The notes: generated by a model from the sequence alone, not told the origin. Shown: positions 55,341-63,875, numbered from the stretch's first letter. The stretch is DNA of 64,000 nucleotides from Candidatus Binatia bacterium (GCA_022826945.1 JAJDTY010000001.1:19936-83935), one strand, 5' to 3'. Translations and numbers: made by a program.

Positions 55341-55672
55341 AGAAAGCTCGTGTCAGCTCCGGTAGCGGTAATGGGCAGTGTAGGATCGTGTTGTCGTCTG
55401 TTCAGTGCCCTCGGCACAAGATACAGAGGCCCGGCACGGTGTCAACAACCCCAAACCCCAGCTTTCTCTATCCGAGCCACGGAGTGACAGTCTATTGTTG
55501 ACGGGCGCTTTTTTGCGTGGGCACGCTCGGTCCATTCAATAGCACGTCCCTTCCTTGCAGGAGGACTGGGGAGGTGGTAAACCTTCCACACACGTGACCC
55601 TGGGGATAAGGAAACATGTCCTCCAACAGCATGCAGATACTGGACACGTTTCCTCTTTCAGGCATGTTTATG
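55341..55672. other. Intergenic region between nuoA and tRNA-Ser (332 bp)
   Basis: It holds palindromic element copy D at 55605-55658 and must contain the nuo promoter on the minus strand. I see no open frame with protein-like composition and no other clear signal. Confidence 0.5.
55605..55658 (+). repeat. 54-bp palindromic element, copy D (intergenic)
   Basis: Left arm gataaggaaacatgtcc (55605-55621), loop tccaacagcatgcagatact, right arm ggacacgtttcctcttt (55642-55658). The outer three left positions are degraded; the inner stem and the gcagat core of the loop are kept. It ends 14 bp before the tRNA gene. Confidence 0.85.
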
Positions 55673-55759
55673 GGAGAGGTGCCAGAGTCAGGCCGATCGG
55701 GCACGACTGGAAATCGTGTGTACCTTCGGGTACCGAGGGTTCGAATCCCTCCCTCTCCG
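55673..55759 (+). tRNA. tRNA-Ser(GGA)
   Basis: 87-nt tRNA with acceptor stem ggagagg/cctctcc, anticodon stem cacga/tcgtg around loop ctggaaa (anticodon GGA, reading TCC/TCT), a long class II variable arm with stem tacc/ggta, and T arm gaggg-ttcgaat-ccctc. Discriminator G; the CCA is not encoded. The long variable arm and the anticodon agree on serine. A foreign-looking region begins just after its 3' end. Confidence 0.95.
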
Positions 55760-56029
55760 TCTTTTCATCTCTATAAGACACTGAAATATATGGATGTTCG
55801 ATAATTATCGAAGTTATTCCCCACATTTTTCCATCCATTTATTTCCGGTATAGGGAGGAACACGGCGGATCTCTTCGGACACTCCACGCCGTGTCTGCAC
55901 GAGGGACGCCCTATCTGTGGCCCTCTGTCCAACCTCGACGATTGCACCTATTGTGATGCCGCTCCACAGCACTTGCTGGTCTGGCGGGTCGGAGCGATAT
56001 GGCTACTCACAGCCACAGGAAGGAAAAGC

Positions 56030-57004
56030 ATGAGTGACAGCGATATCCCCTGTCCCATCTGGGGGACTCCAGCCACAATCGTCAAAGATTATAGGAGCGT
56101 CGTGTGTATCGATTCACCGCGCGCCGGAGGCACGTATGTCATTGAAGGATGGACCATAGCGTCGATGAAGCTGGGGGTACAGACACTCGACGACGCGACC
56201 AAGGCCCACCTGACCTCCTGGTTGATCGACCAACGGCGTTTAGGCGAGGAGTCCCCGCCAGTCACACCTGAAACAATTGCGGACACGAAACAGCGACGGG
56301 ACCTCCCCGTCTACGAACGGCTGGACAGGTTTCTCCGCTATTTGAGCCACATAGAGCCGTTCGTCGGGGCTAGATTCGTAATGGATGAAGCTGAACTCCT
56401 GCATGTACAGGCATGGTCGGAATCCAAGATGACGGTCACAGGAGCGCGGGATTCCCAATCTGAGAGACAATTTTTTCTTGACTCCTTAGCGGCAAAGGGC
56501 TGGATAAAAGTTTACGGGGCTGGAGATTACAAGCTCACAGTAGAGGGTCACACCCATCTTGAGGAGCTTGAACGTGGAGTGACTGATTCCTCACAAGCCT
56601 TTGTGGCGATGTGGTTTGACGACGCTATGGAAAATGTATGGAGAGACGGCATCAAGCGCGGGATTGGAGACGCCGGATATAGAGCGCTCCGTATTGATCG
56701 GAAAGAGCATGCCAATAAGATCGACGACGAGATCATCGCTGAAATTCGGCGCTCGCGCTTTATCGTCGCCGATTTCACGCACGGAGATGACGGCCCTCGT
56801 GGGGGTGTCTATTACGAAGCGGGTTTTGCGAAGGGGCGTGATATTCCGGTGATCTTTACCTGCCGAAAGGACGCATTGGAGAAGATCCACTTTGACACGC
56901 GCCAGTACAACCATATTATTTGGGACACACCGGAGGAATTGCGGCGCAAGCTGGCCATGCGCATTGCTGCGGTCATTGGAGATGGGCCGTTGCGAGCAAC
57001 CTAA
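56030..57004 (+). CDS. Nucleoside 2-deoxyribosyltransferase-like protein, probable defence effector
   Basis: Protein of 324 residues. The N-terminal half (about 1-180) is not recognised and probably forms a sensor with a winged-helix-like end (FFLDSLAAKGWIKV, YKLTVEGHTHLEEL). The C-terminal half resembles nucleoside deoxyribosyltransferase/TIR-like Rossmann folds: AFVAMWFDDAMENVWRDGI, IAEIRRSRFIVADFTH and GGVYYEAGFAKGRDIPVIF, with Glu263 at the catalytic place. Such domains may attack NAD or nucleotides. Start ATG 56030 has GGAAGGAAAAGC upstream. A 270-bp gap with no recognised gene separates it from the tRNA. Confidence 0.7.
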   Translation: MSDSDIPCPIWGTPATIVKDYRSVVCIDSPRAGGTYVIEGWTIASMKLGVQTLDDATKAHLTSWLIDQRRLGEESPPVTPETIADTKQRRDLPVYERLDRFLRYLSHIEPFVGARFVMDEAELLHVQAWSESKMTVTGARDSQSERQFFLDSLAAKGWIKVYGAGDYKLTVEGHTHLEELERGVTDSSQAFVAMWFDDAMENVWRDGIKRGIGDAGYRALRIDRKEHANKIDDEIIAEIRRSRFIVADFTHGDDGPRGGVYYEAGFAKGRDIPVIFTCRKDALEKIHFDTRQYNHIIWDTPEELRRKLAMRIAAVIGDGPLRAT

Positions 57005-57013
57005 CTAGAAGCT

Positions 57014-57089
57014 ATCTCATAAATCCCTGACGGGTACCCCATAGGTCGTCAATCCTAGAAAAAAGTGACAGTTCTCCTATTTATGAGAT
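57014..57089. repeat. 76-bp element with 11-bp inverted repeats (MITE-like)
   Basis: atctcataaat (57014-57024) and atttatgagat (57079-57089) are perfect complements, 9 bp after the stop of the preceding gene. The AT-rich ends recall termini of IS5-type elements, so a small non-autonomous element or IS remnant is possible; a terminator is an alternative. The rest of the 311-bp gap (57005-57315) shows no gene. Confidence 0.5.
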
Positions 57090-57315
57090 GAATTCCAGCT
57101 GACTCTCTTATCGAATAACACCGAGTGCATAGATATGAAGTCAACGAACGGTTGGGTAGTTCATCGACCGTTGGGGAGGATAGTAAACAGTACTTTCACC
57201 CCAACGACGAATCTTACGGCCACCCTGGAACGGTATAGGTTGGGAAACGTGTGGGATTTGTAGGAAGTATAAGCGGATCTCATAGACAAACTGGACGAGG
57301 AGGAGTTTTCAATCC

Positions 57316-58215
57316 ATGCTTGTTCCTGACCAAAGCCACATCAACCGAGTCCGAGATGCCCTCTGGCAGCGCTCAGGAGGCGGTGCATCCATCATGGTTG
57401 GGAGCGGCTTCAGTAGGAATGCCCTAGGAACCCGCCCAGATGCAGAGGCTCTTCCCATGTGGGGAGACTTAGTAGAAGAGATGTCCCATGAACTGTATCC
57501 CCAAGGAGCTGGGGGACCGTCGGCCTCTGATAGCCCTCTGCGACTGGCCCAAGAGTATAAAACCGCATTCGGACGGAGTCATTTGCACCGTTTTCTCCAG
57601 CAATTGGTTCGAGATGACGATTTCAGACCCGGAGGAAAACATACACGACTGCTGCGACTTCCCTGGCGCGATGTTTTCACCACGAATTGGGACACCCTCT
57701 TAGAGCGGGCGCGGACTTCAGTAGCCGAGCGTGCCTATAGTGTTGTCCGTAACATGGACGAAATCCCTCTGGCGAACCGACCACGGATCGTCAAACTGCA
57801 CGGATCGTTTCCCGCGTATTTTCCACTTATCTTTACGGAAGAGGATTATCGGACGTACCCGAAAAAGTTTGCGCCGTTCGTAAATACGGTCCAGCAAGCC
57901 ATGATGGAATCCGTGTTCTGTTTGATCGGCTTCTCCGGTGATGACCCGAATTTTCTTCGATGGTCAGGATGGGTACGCGATAATTTGGGAGAAGCGGCTC
58001 CTAAAATCTATCTGGCCGGCTGGCTGAACTTGTCGTTCCACAGACGCCGGATGCTCGAAGACCGCAATGTCGTTCCCATTGATCTCGCCCGCCATCCAAG
58101 GGCACGCGAATGGCCCGACCATCTGTGTCATGACTACGCGACAGAGTGGATTCTCTATACCCTGGAACAAGGGCAGCCATATGATGTGACAAACTGGCCC
58201 TCGCCAGAGGAGTAA
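57316..58215 (+). CDS. SIR2-family NADase-like protein
   Basis: SIR2_2-type protein of 299 residues. NAD-binding GSGFSRNA (29-36), FTTNWDTLLE with Asn124 and Asp126, the catalytic His in KLHGS (His162), and GFSGDDPNF (205-213). It lacks the zinc-binding cysteines of deacetylase sirtuins, as is usual for anti-phage SIR2 effectors that deplete NAD. GGAGGAG precedes the ATG. The 937-residue gene starts 6 bp after its stop, so both form one operon. Confidence 0.88.
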   Translation: MLVPDQSHINRVRDALWQRSGGGASIMVGSGFSRNALGTRPDAEALPMWGDLVEEMSHELYPQGAGGPSASDSPLRLAQEYKTAFGRSHLHRFLQQLVRDDDFRPGGKHTRLLRLPWRDVFTTNWDTLLERARTSVAERAYSVVRNMDEIPLANRPRIVKLHGSFPAYFPLIFTEEDYRTYPKKFAPFVNTVQQAMMESVFCLIGFSGDDPNFLRWSGWVRDNLGEAAPKIYLAGWLNLSFHRRRMLEDRNVVPIDLARHPRAREWPDHLCHDYATEWILYTLEQGQPYDVTNWPSPEE

Positions 58216-58221
58216 GCACAC

Positions 58222-61035
58222 GTGGATATCCCAACGTACCTTGAGCCAGTCGATGTAGTTACATCCAACATGCCCAAAAAGGAGCCAAGCTCGCCTTCTT
58301 CATCAAGTGCGACCGAGAGTACCGTGAATTGGGTACGAGACCTCCTGGAGGTTTGGTATCACAACCGGAAAATCTATCCTGGCTGGTTGGTGGCACCAAG
58401 CAGTGTGCGGTCTCAATTGAGATGGAAAATTCGTGAGTGGGAGCCGCGAATCTTGCAAATACTCCCCGACCTCACGCCGGTAGAACGACTACACGTAATC
58501 CACGAATTGGTATGGTACCGAGAAATCTTACTAGAGCCTCTCTTAACCGAGCTTGAGTCTGTAGCGGAAGAGGCGCTAAAGCCGATAGATTGCCAAAGTC
58601 GCACTATCGACAGCATCGCCGATCCTAGGATTGAATGGACCACCGTTCGAGAGGAATGGCGGTCCATTGCACTTGCATTGGTGACGGTGGCGCGCCATCG
58701 TTTTGATCGCAGTGCATTCGATCAGCGCATTGAGTCTTTATCGCCTTTTCTCCAAGACCATCCCGATGTCACGCATCGTATTCGTCACGAACACTGCCTG
58801 TGGGCGATGTATTCCATAGATTTTGCGTCCTTGGACAAGTTGCTCAAAAATTGGCGAACTGCAAACTGTGACCCTGCCTGGATGATACGTAAAGCGGCCT
58901 TGTTGTTTGAAATGGGTCAAGGTGATGAGGCGAAAGAGTTGGCCGAACACGCCCTTGCAACTATCCGGGAAATGCCTATCGACGATCGCAACTTAGCGCG
59001 TCCGTCACGAGAAGGGTGGGCACTGTGGTTGGCACAAACAAAAGATCGGCAGGCGTCTTTCAAGAGGTGGAATGAACTAGCGCCACTGAAGTGCGATGCC
59101 TTTGTGGAGAGGCAACATATTGCGGATGCCCTCAAGGGTGAAGGAGAAAAGGAAGAAGCTCCACATTTCGATCTTGGAACGCCCTCCCCTGTTCGTTGGC
59201 GCTTCTCTACTGCTCATCCCGAGGCTACCGCCTATCGAACGATTCGTCTCGTGGAGGTAGCTGGATTACCTCCGCTCTCTGGGGGAGCTGAGTCATTTCC
59301 GGTGAATGTGGCTACGGATATTCTGAAGCTAGCGGCAGAAAAACTACCCGTGTCAGACCCGGAAATGGCTATCCGTCTAGTCCTTCGAGTGTGTACATAT
59401 GACCAAGACAAGACGCTCATGCGTGTGCTTTCGCGCCCTCGCGTGGCCGCTTTACCAGCGAACTTGGTGAAGGCGCTAGCGGAGATATGCCAGAGGGTGA
59501 TTGCGTACGCACTCCCTCGGATTAGTGGCACGCGTGCACATCCCGTCTCCTGGATGGAGCGCATGCGTGTCGCAATCGAAGTGCTGTCACGGCTTGCTCT
59601 TCGTTTAGAGCCCGATATGGCAGAAGCCATATTCGACAGGGCACTGGAACATTATCGGAATGACCGTATTACCCAACATGCGTGGCTAGTACGCCCTGTC
59701 CAAAACCTCTTGAAACGCTCTTGGGAGGCTCTGCCGGAAGAGCGTCGGACCGCCCGTGCCCTTGATTTGTTAGGCGCACCGATTGTTGGGCTAGATAACT
59801 TCGCGGATGCCGAGTCTCATTACCCGGACCCTGGAGAGCTTCTACAAGCTGATCTTCCTCCACCTCCTCGTGTGCACGACAACGAAAGCCGTTGGCAGGC
59901 AATCGTCGGTTTACTAGTGCGGGGTCTGCAAGCTGGAGGTAAAGCACGTGAGCAAGCATCTTTTCGAATCGCATCTGTGGTGTTTAGGGAGCGGCTGACA
60001 GAAGCTGAATCGGTGCAGGTCGCCCAGGCACTCTGGAGCGAAGAGCATACCGATCCCAATGACCTCCCCGGTGGAACCTTACTCTTTGATTGGGTATTTT
60101 TCCTACTTCCCGAGCCAAAACTGGGTCTGGCGGAACGGCGTTTCCGTGAGAAATGGCTCGACGCCAGCCGCTTGCCACGAGAAAAGGCTCCCAGCCCCGA
60201 TGATATCCTCTGGAAAGTCGGGCACGCGCTATTGAGCTTAGAAATTAAAGGGCGGCCACTGTCTCTATCTGATACAGAGCGGTCCTACCTGACTGATGTC
60301 GTTGAACGCTGGTCGGATATCCCGGTTCCTCATAATTTCTTCTCTCCCATGGAGGACCAACATCGTGAACCTATACGCCGTGCCCTTGACGGCCTGCCTT
60401 CAGTCTTTGCTGAAATCCATATTCCTGAGTCTATTGGTGAGAAACTCTATAAGAAGGTTCAGGACCTGAACCGATCCGAAATGCCCGGATTGATGCTCAT
60501 ATCTGGTCTCGCCAAGGCTATGCCAAACCGTCTTGATAAGCTTGCTTTGTTAATGAGGACGGGGTTGTCGTCCGAGAGTGACACCTTGGCTAGAGGAGCA
60601 GCAGTAGGACTCTATGATTGGCTGACAGTATCGGCCGAAACAAATTCACAAACCCCGCTCCCGCCGGATGATTTAGTCCGTGAAATCGGTGTCCTGATCG
60701 CTATCCGTAGGAAAGCCTCTCTTGGGCTGGCTCTCCAGACCACCAAGTGGGTGTTTGACGAGGGAAGTGACACTCAGCGGGAGGCTATACATGATTTAGC
60801 GTTGCAAGGTCTCGGCTCTCTGGCGGAAGAGTTACGATACGATAGAGAGCATACTCAGGATGACAATATCGATGTACCATTGCTGCGGTATCGTAGTACG
60901 CAACTTGCCCTGTCAATGGCAGCCCGCGGCTCTGAAAATGCTCCAGCTATCGTCCGCTGGTTGGAAATTGCCGAGAATGACCCGCTGCCCGAAGTCCGAT
61001 ACGCGAAAAGCCCAACGCTTGTGCGTAAGTCTTAG
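58222..61035 (+). CDS. Large helical-repeat protein coupled to SIR2
   Basis: Protein of 937 residues, not recognised. It starts at GTG with AGAGGAG 9 bases upstream; an ATG 16 codons later is the alternative. After a Ser-rich linker (about 20-35) it is almost wholly helical, with TPR/HEAT-like pairs, e.g. TPVERLHVIHELVWYREILL and KAALLFEMGQGDEAKELAEH. The last 40 residues look like a HEAT repeat (PAIVRWLEIAENDPLPEVRY) cut short, so the C-terminus may be truncated. No P-loop is visible, so it is not a STAND ATPase. Probably the sensor or regulator of the SIR2 enzyme (inference). Confidence 0.75.
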   Translation: MDIPTYLEPVDVVTSNMPKKEPSSPSSSSATESTVNWVRDLLEVWYHNRKIYPGWLVAPSSVRSQLRWKIREWEPRILQILPDLTPVERLHVIHELVWYREILLEPLLTELESVAEEALKPIDCQSRTIDSIADPRIEWTTVREEWRSIALALVTVARHRFDRSAFDQRIESLSPFLQDHPDVTHRIRHEHCLWAMYSIDFASLDKLLKNWRTANCDPAWMIRKAALLFEMGQGDEAKELAEHALATIREMPIDDRNLARPSREGWALWLAQTKDRQASFKRWNELAPLKCDAFVERQHIADALKGEGEKEEAPHFDLGTPSPVRWRFSTAHPEATAYRTIRLVEVAGLPPLSGGAESFPVNVATDILKLAAEKLPVSDPEMAIRLVLRVCTYDQDKTLMRVLSRPRVAALPANLVKALAEICQRVIAYALPRISGTRAHPVSWMERMRVAIEVLSRLALRLEPDMAEAIFDRALEHYRNDRITQHAWLVRPVQNLLKRSWEALPEERRTARALDLLGAPIVGLDNFADAESHYPDPGELLQADLPPPPRVHDNESRWQAIVGLLVRGLQAGGKAREQASFRIASVVFRERLTEAESVQVAQALWSEEHTDPNDLPGGTLLFDWVFFLLPEPKLGLAERRFREKWLDASRLPREKAPSPDDILWKVGHALLSLEIKGRPLSLSDTERSYLTDVVERWSDIPVPHNFFSPMEDQHREPIRRALDGLPSVFAEIHIPESIGEKLYKKVQDLNRSEMPGLMLISGLAKAMPNRLDKLALLMRTGLSSESDTLARGAAVGLYDWLTVSAETNSQTPLPPDDLVREIGVLIAIRRKASLGLALQTTKWVFDEGSDTQREAIHDLALQGLGSLAEELRYDREHTQDDNIDVPLLRYRSTQLALSMAARGSENAPAIVRWLEIAENDPLPEVRYAKSPTLVRKS

Positions 61036-61437
61036 GACAGGGAAATATTGTAGGGGCCAAGTTCACGCTCCGCTCTCTGGGGGAGATAAAAGCGGAGGGA
61101 CCCCCCTCCCCATACTGTGATGTCGCTTCTGTCCTGCGGAACAGAACGGAAACGGACCGCGGCTGAACCGTTGCATACGCCCGCGCTGTATATCACCGTC
61201 GAAGGAGATATGGCGTACTGTAAGGAGCTAGAGAAATAACGGTGCTGTGTAGCCGTCCGTCCTCTGGATGCCGGGGTCACGTCCGGCATGATGAAAGCGT
61301 ACTGGCACGGCTACAACTTATCGTGAAATGCTCCAGGCCGGTCCCGTAGACCGTGCCCACCTTTTAAATCAGGAGCGATGATTCCGTATGACATTGGTGC
61401 GACGACCCCGCAGGGCCACTAGTAAGGAGGAAGGGTA
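61036..61437. other. Structured non-coding region, 402 bp
   Basis: The region between the helical-repeat gene and the TIR gene holds several hairpins: ctccgct/agcggag (61068-61074 with 61091-61097), ggaggg/ccctcc just after it, and the nested structure at 61248-61315. A 39-codon frame (61120-61239) lacks a Shine-Dalgarno site. The first hairpins could end the SIR2 operon. Confidence 0.5.
61248..61315 (+). ncRNA. Candidate structured RNA, nested stem-loop
   Basis: An outer 9-bp stem, tgtagccgt (61248-61256) with acggctaca (61307-61315), encloses an inner 7-bp stem, atgccgg (61268-61274) with ccggcat (61283-61289). Both stems are perfect. It could be a small RNA or a leader of the TIR transcript; strand is assumed from the flanking genes. 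Confidence 0.4.
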
Positions 61438-61551
61438 ATGAAATTTTCTGACGAGAGGCGTATAGACTCACGGTCTCTTAATAAAAACCAAATCGAGAAG
61501 CGGAAAGAGAATAATCTTTGCGTTTTAGGAAGTGAGAGCAATGAACTCTGA
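61438..61551 (+). CDS. Small upstream reading frame overlapping the TIR gene
   Basis: A 37-residue frame with an excellent Shine-Dalgarno (AAGGAGG, 8 bases before ATG). The product is hydrophilic and charged (MKFSDERRIDSRSLNKNQIE...). Its stop lies 11 bases inside the TIR gene, so it may couple or regulate TIR translation, or be a very small partner protein. No family is recognised. Confidence 0.45.
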   Translation: MKFSDERRIDSRSLNKNQIEKRKENNLCVLGSESNEL

Positions 61552-62530
61552 ACAAAAGTATGATGTTTGCCTGTCTTTCGCCGGAGAAGATAGGGAATAC
61601 GTGCGGCAGGTGGCTGGGGAGTTGCAGCGGTCTGGCGTCACGTGTTTCTACGACGAGTATAATCAGGTGGAATTGTGGGGCAAAAATTTACAAGAGCATT
61701 TGACCAGCATCTACCGTGATCAATCGCTGTTTGCCGTACTTTTTATCTCCGAACATTATCTAAACAAACCGTGGGCAGTGCTTGAGCGTCGGGCAGCCCT
61801 GGAAACGGCGATGAACGAGTTTAATCGTGAATATGTGCTGCCTGCCCGATTTGACGATACGAATCTTCCAGGGCTGCCCAATACAGTGGGCCATGTAGAC
61901 CTGCGAGGGCTTGAGCCGATTGGCTTAGCCGAGCTAATCATCAAGAAGCTGGTTGCATCAGCTCAGGTGAGATTGCCGCCTGAAGGGTTCTGGCAATTGG
62001 ATAGTACAGGCTCTCGGAGGCAGGAGCGCGTTGATGGAAAGACAACAATTACGGTGCAAGACCAACGGGGCAATACATTGAAGGGGATCAGTGTGTTTCT
62101 GTTGACCAAGCGGGGAACGTTTAAGAGTGCGACGACGAGAAAGGACGGCACTGCAAGTATCAACCTCCCTTACAGGGAAGAGCAGACCATTTACTGTGCT
62201 GCAACCGGATACTGTGGTCACGTAGAGCATGCGTTTGATCCGATAGACGACATCGCAATTCAATTGGCTCTGCTAGAAGGTGGGGGATCAATTATTTTCA
62301 ATGAATGGGATTCGCTGCCGAACGTGGGAGGAAGAATCATTGTCCAGAGGAGCCAGTTTATAGCCGCCCGTAATTTAAGCTTGGATGGGAGAGTACAGCG
62401 TCTTCATCCTGACGCAAATGGACATTTTGCACCGTTTGAGATTCAAGACGCCGATGGCAAGCTGGCTATGGTGAGGGTGTTAGACCATCGGCCAAATAAT
62501 ATCGCGCTTTTACAATATGTTCTCTTATGA
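61541..62530 (+). CDS. TIR-domain protein with beta-rich C-terminal domain
   Basis: Protein of 329 residues. The N-terminal TIR domain (about 5-140) reads KYDVCLSFAGEDREYVRQVA, FYDEYNQVELWGKNL and LFISEHYLNKPWAVLERRAA, with Glu82 at the usual NADase position. After a linker comes a carboxypeptidase-regulatory-like beta domain (TITVQDQRGNTLKGISVFLL, TTRKDGTASINLPY) and a second beta-rich domain to the end. Bacterial TIR proteins of this kind are commonly NAD-degrading immune effectors. ATG 61541 is preferred because AGGAAG lies about 9 bases before it. Confidence 0.85.
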   Translation: MNSEQKYDVCLSFAGEDREYVRQVAGELQRSGVTCFYDEYNQVELWGKNLQEHLTSIYRDQSLFAVLFISEHYLNKPWAVLERRAALETAMNEFNREYVLPARFDDTNLPGLPNTVGHVDLRGLEPIGLAELIIKKLVASAQVRLPPEGFWQLDSTGSRRQERVDGKTTITVQDQRGNTLKGISVFLLTKRGTFKSATTRKDGTASINLPYREEQTIYCAATGYCGHVEHAFDPIDDIAIQLALLEGGGSIIFNEWDSLPNVGGRIIVQRSQFIAARNLSLDGRVQRLHPDANGHFAPFEIQDADGKLAMVRVLDHRPNNIALLQYVLL

Positions 62531-62665
62531 TGGCCTACCTTCCGTAGAGGGGATTACATACAAAAGTGCCCAAATTTTATGGAATAGACTGTCTCAAGTT
62601 TCTCCTATTCTCTCTGCTTTATTAGTCTGGGAGAGGAAAAGTTGCATATTAGCTAATAATAGAAG

Positions 62666-62920
62666 CTAGTAGAGGCGCTTTCGCACAGCCGACTGACATC
62701 GGAGCCGTTGATAGCGGGTCCTGGCCTTGCCTATTTTTTCCGACGGGCAGGAAGCCTTCCTGCTACCTAGTCTTCTCTTCAAGTCGTGAATTGTCTTTAG
62801 CACATCTGCTGCCTTTAGCAGGTGCCCCTTCAATGCAGCGCCCCAGTCAGTACGAGAGACACGGCTCTTGTGCCGCTTTGTGAGGTATTTCGAGTGTCTT
62901 CTAACCATTGCAGTCCTCAT
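62666..62920 (-). CDS. Small basic protein
   Basis: 84-residue, strongly basic product (VRRHSKYLTKRHKSRVSR, DLKRRLGSRKA, RQSAVRKRLY-type end) preceded by a strong GGAGGT Shine-Dalgarno 6 bases before the ATG. The frame is open much further upstream, but that part overlaps the real gene at 63107 on the other strand. Unknown function; nucleic-acid binding is a guess from charge. Confidence 0.45.
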   Translation of the reverse strand: MRTAMVRRHSKYLTKRHKSRVSRTDWGAALKGHLLKAADVLKTIHDLKRRLGSRKASCPSEKIGKARTRYQRLRCQSAVRKRLY

Positions 62921-63106
62921 CTTACACCTCCGCAAACCATAATTAGTCAAGGCTAATATACTCCTAACCTTACGCTTCGACAAACAAAATTCGGGTCCTG
63001 GCCTAAATAGGCAGTTGTGATTCAAAGTAGGCAGTTGGGGGAGTTTATTGGGATAGACGGATGAGGGCGGCCGACAAGGTGCGAACCGTCGTGAGGAGGG
63101 AGAGAA

Positions 63107-63742
63107 ATGAATATTCCAGCGTGTCAATTCAACCCCTGGGTTGGGAGCCACTACGACCAAGGATATGCAGGAAGCCCGCGTCTGCTCATCCTCGGGGAAT
63201 CGCATTATGCGAAGAACCCCGAGAATGAGCAGCCAGAGCGTGATTGGACGTGGCGCTTCACATGCGCATACATGCAGGGCCAGTGGAGGCATGCCTTTTG
63301 GACGAACATCATGCAGGCCGTCATAGGACGCCATCACACTAAAATCACGGCAGCCCAAAGAGAGGCGTTCTGGCAATCCGTTGCGCTCTACAATTACATT
63401 CAAGAGGTTGTACCAGGGCCGAGACGCCACATCCCGGCGCTGGCATGGCAGGCATCCCGACCGGCCTTTGAAGCCGTGTTGGAAGCGCTGCGACCCCACG
63501 CCCTCCTCATCCTCGGGGTACGGACCTGGGATAACTTGCCCCCTGCGACCCCGAACAGCGGACATACCGATCATCAAGGCCCGGCAATGAAGGCCGGCGA
63601 GTTACGGGGGCATACATGGCAGTATATACTCCCCGATGGACATCCGGTCCTCGCAGCGGGGATATACCATCCTGCTGGGGGCTTTAGCTGGGCGAGGTGG
63701 CATCCAGTAGTCGAAGCACTGCTGTACCACGCTGCCCCTTAG
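63107..63742 (+). CDS. Uracil-DNA-glycosylase-like fold protein
   Basis: Protein of 211 residues. RLLILGESHYAKNPENEQP, LYNYIQEVVPG, HALLILGVRTWDNLP and AGIYHPAGGFSWARWHPVV recall the UDG-like superfamily, where the first strand carries the GE(S/A)xY loop and the last the HP motif. Not a canonical UDG; possibly a base-modification or defence protein, given its surroundings. GGAGGGAG precedes the ATG. Confidence 0.65.
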   Translation: MNIPACQFNPWVGSHYDQGYAGSPRLLILGESHYAKNPENEQPERDWTWRFTCAYMQGQWRHAFWTNIMQAVIGRHHTKITAAQREAFWQSVALYNYIQEVVPGPRRHIPALAWQASRPAFEAVLEALRPHALLILGVRTWDNLPPATPNSGHTDHQGPAMKAGELRGHTWQYILPDGHPVLAAGIYHPAGGFSWARWHPVVEALLYHAAP

Positions 63743-63875
63743 AATGGCCAGCCAAAGATAATCACAGCCAGCACTAGCAAGAAAATCGCCTTCATCGTCA
63801 TGGGAGCACAAACAAAAAAACAGCCCTGGAGCATATCCAAGACCACTTTTTCAATACCACTAGAGCGTTCTGTTT

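Noticed and set aside
61120..61239. 39-codon frame ending LYITVEGDMAYCKELEK
   Set aside because: Looks partly protein-like but has no ribosome site; left as part of the structured gap.
61036..61437. Retron msr-msd region
   Set aside because: Structured DNA near immune genes suggested it, but there is no reverse transcriptase gene in the window.
62921..63577. Upstream extension of the small minus-strand gene to about 300 residues
   Set aside because: It overlaps the better-supported UDG-like gene, and a strong Shine-Dalgarno marks a start at 62920.
63739..63801. 20-residue hydrophobic peptide frame on the minus strand (MTMKAIFLLVLAVIIFGWPF)
   Set aside because: It resembles a small membrane toxin, but there is no Shine-Dalgarno and it overlaps the end of the UDG-like gene; too weak to call.
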